The notes under the pieces are model-generated. The model did not search any database and was not told the origin of the DNA. It saw nothing but the letters and a program-made list of their open reading frames with translations. 6,135 bases of DNA, taken from positions 1 through 6,135 of the forward strand of contig JBECKR010000113.1 in NCBI GenBank assembly GCA_040235415.1, written 5' to 3'. This DNA is from JBECKR01 sp040235415 (GTDB lineage: Bacteria > Acidobacteriota > Polarisedimenticolia > Polarisedimenticolales > Polarisedimenticolaceae). The position numbers were made by a program, and so were the translations under genes. Shown here one piece after another: positions 5,988 through 6,135 of this stretch. Numbering within the stretch: the first letter of the stretch is position 1; each line of letters opens with the position of its first letter.

Positions 5988-6033
5988 TCCGAATTTAACA
6001 AGCGGGGCGGCTATTGACTCGGCATAATACTAG

Positions 6034-6062
6034 TTGACTGTTCCTGGAACTCATGCGATCAT
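6034..6062 (+). promoter_or_regulatory. Candidate promoter with palindrome in its spacer
   Basis: TTGACT (6034-6039) and GATCAT (6057-6062) are 17 bp apart. The spacer begins with the perfect palindrome GTTCCTGGAAC (6040-6050). A transcript would start close to the ATG at 6069. The -10 match is only four of six, so this is weak. The palindrome may instead belong to the end of a mobile element. Confidence 0.22.
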
Positions 6063-6068
6063 CCGTGC

Positions 6069-6135
6069 ATGAAGAAGCGAGATCGTCGAAGCGCCAGTTC
6101 GGAGGCCAGAGCGGAATTGCGGACGCAGGTCCTTT
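6069..6135 (+). CDS. Start of an unrecognised + strand gene (partial, runs off window)
   Basis: An ATG at 6069 opens a frame with MKKRDRRSASSEARAELRTQ and continues to the window edge (22 codons). The basic N-terminus and the following helix would suit the start of a transposase or other DNA-binding protein, and the position, right where the minus-strand toxin-like gene is cut, would fit an inserted element. There is no clear ribosome binding site. A competing frame from the ATG at 6054 is also open to the edge. Too short to call with confidence. Confidence 0.3.
   Translation, partial: MKKRDRRSASSEARAELRTQVL

Noticed and set aside
1..6135. CRISPR arrays, rRNA and tRNA genes
   Set aside because: No regularly spaced short direct repeats, no rRNA-like sequence and no complete tRNA cloverleaf seen on either strand.

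Overview
The window comes from the chromosome of a GC-rich bacterium. It holds two housekeeping genes at the left, followed by an accessory island of small unrecognised genes, diverged repeats and insertion-sequence DNA. A glutaminyl-tRNA synthetase of bacterial length, a DUF58 protein, very high GC in the left 2.3 kb (45 of 60 bases in the line starting at 1861) and an IS1380-type transposase would fit an uncultured myxobacterium-like, deltaproteobacterial or acidobacterial lineage. The sequence alone does not fix the phylum.

Layout. Positions 1-495 (+) are the C-terminal part of a DUF58 protein. It converges with glnS (496-2172, -), and the two stop codons abut with no gap. From about 2280 onward the sequence changes character. 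A diverged repeat (copy A, about 2382-2464) is followed by an unrecognised gene for a 177-residue, single-membrane-segment protein (2476-3009, -) with a near-perfect ribosome binding site. Next comes a 285-bp unit bounded by inverted repeats (3142-3426) that contains a second copy of the repeat (copy B). An IS1380-family element follows (core 3443-5152), with a full-length transposase (3610-4938, +) carrying an intact D, D, E set and the Y-R-E-K signature.

The IS has landed in the 3' part of a small gene for an exported or membrane-anchored protein (start 5461, -). That gene now ends inside the IS. Its original 3' end can be followed in frame on the far side of the element. Immediately upstream of it (58 bp, same strand) is the 3' part of a gene (5520-6029, -) whose last 40 or so residues resemble domains I recall at the C-termini of Rhs/YD-repeat polymorphic toxins. 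Its 5' part is missing, cut at a stop codon at 6030-6032. A new + strand frame, possibly another mobile element, starts at 6069 and runs off the window.

Working picture (inference). The right half looks like a decayed toxin-tip and partner-gene island, lower in GC (25/60 and 28/60 in the lines at 5701 and 5761). The order is toxin C-terminus, then a small secreted candidate immunity or partner gene, then a further orphan membrane protein. It is interspersed with a repeat family that lies 3' of the accessory genes and has been invaded by IS1380 and probably a second element. The most interesting points are the repeat organisation, which is cassette-like but not canonical attC, and the toxin-like pair split by the IS.
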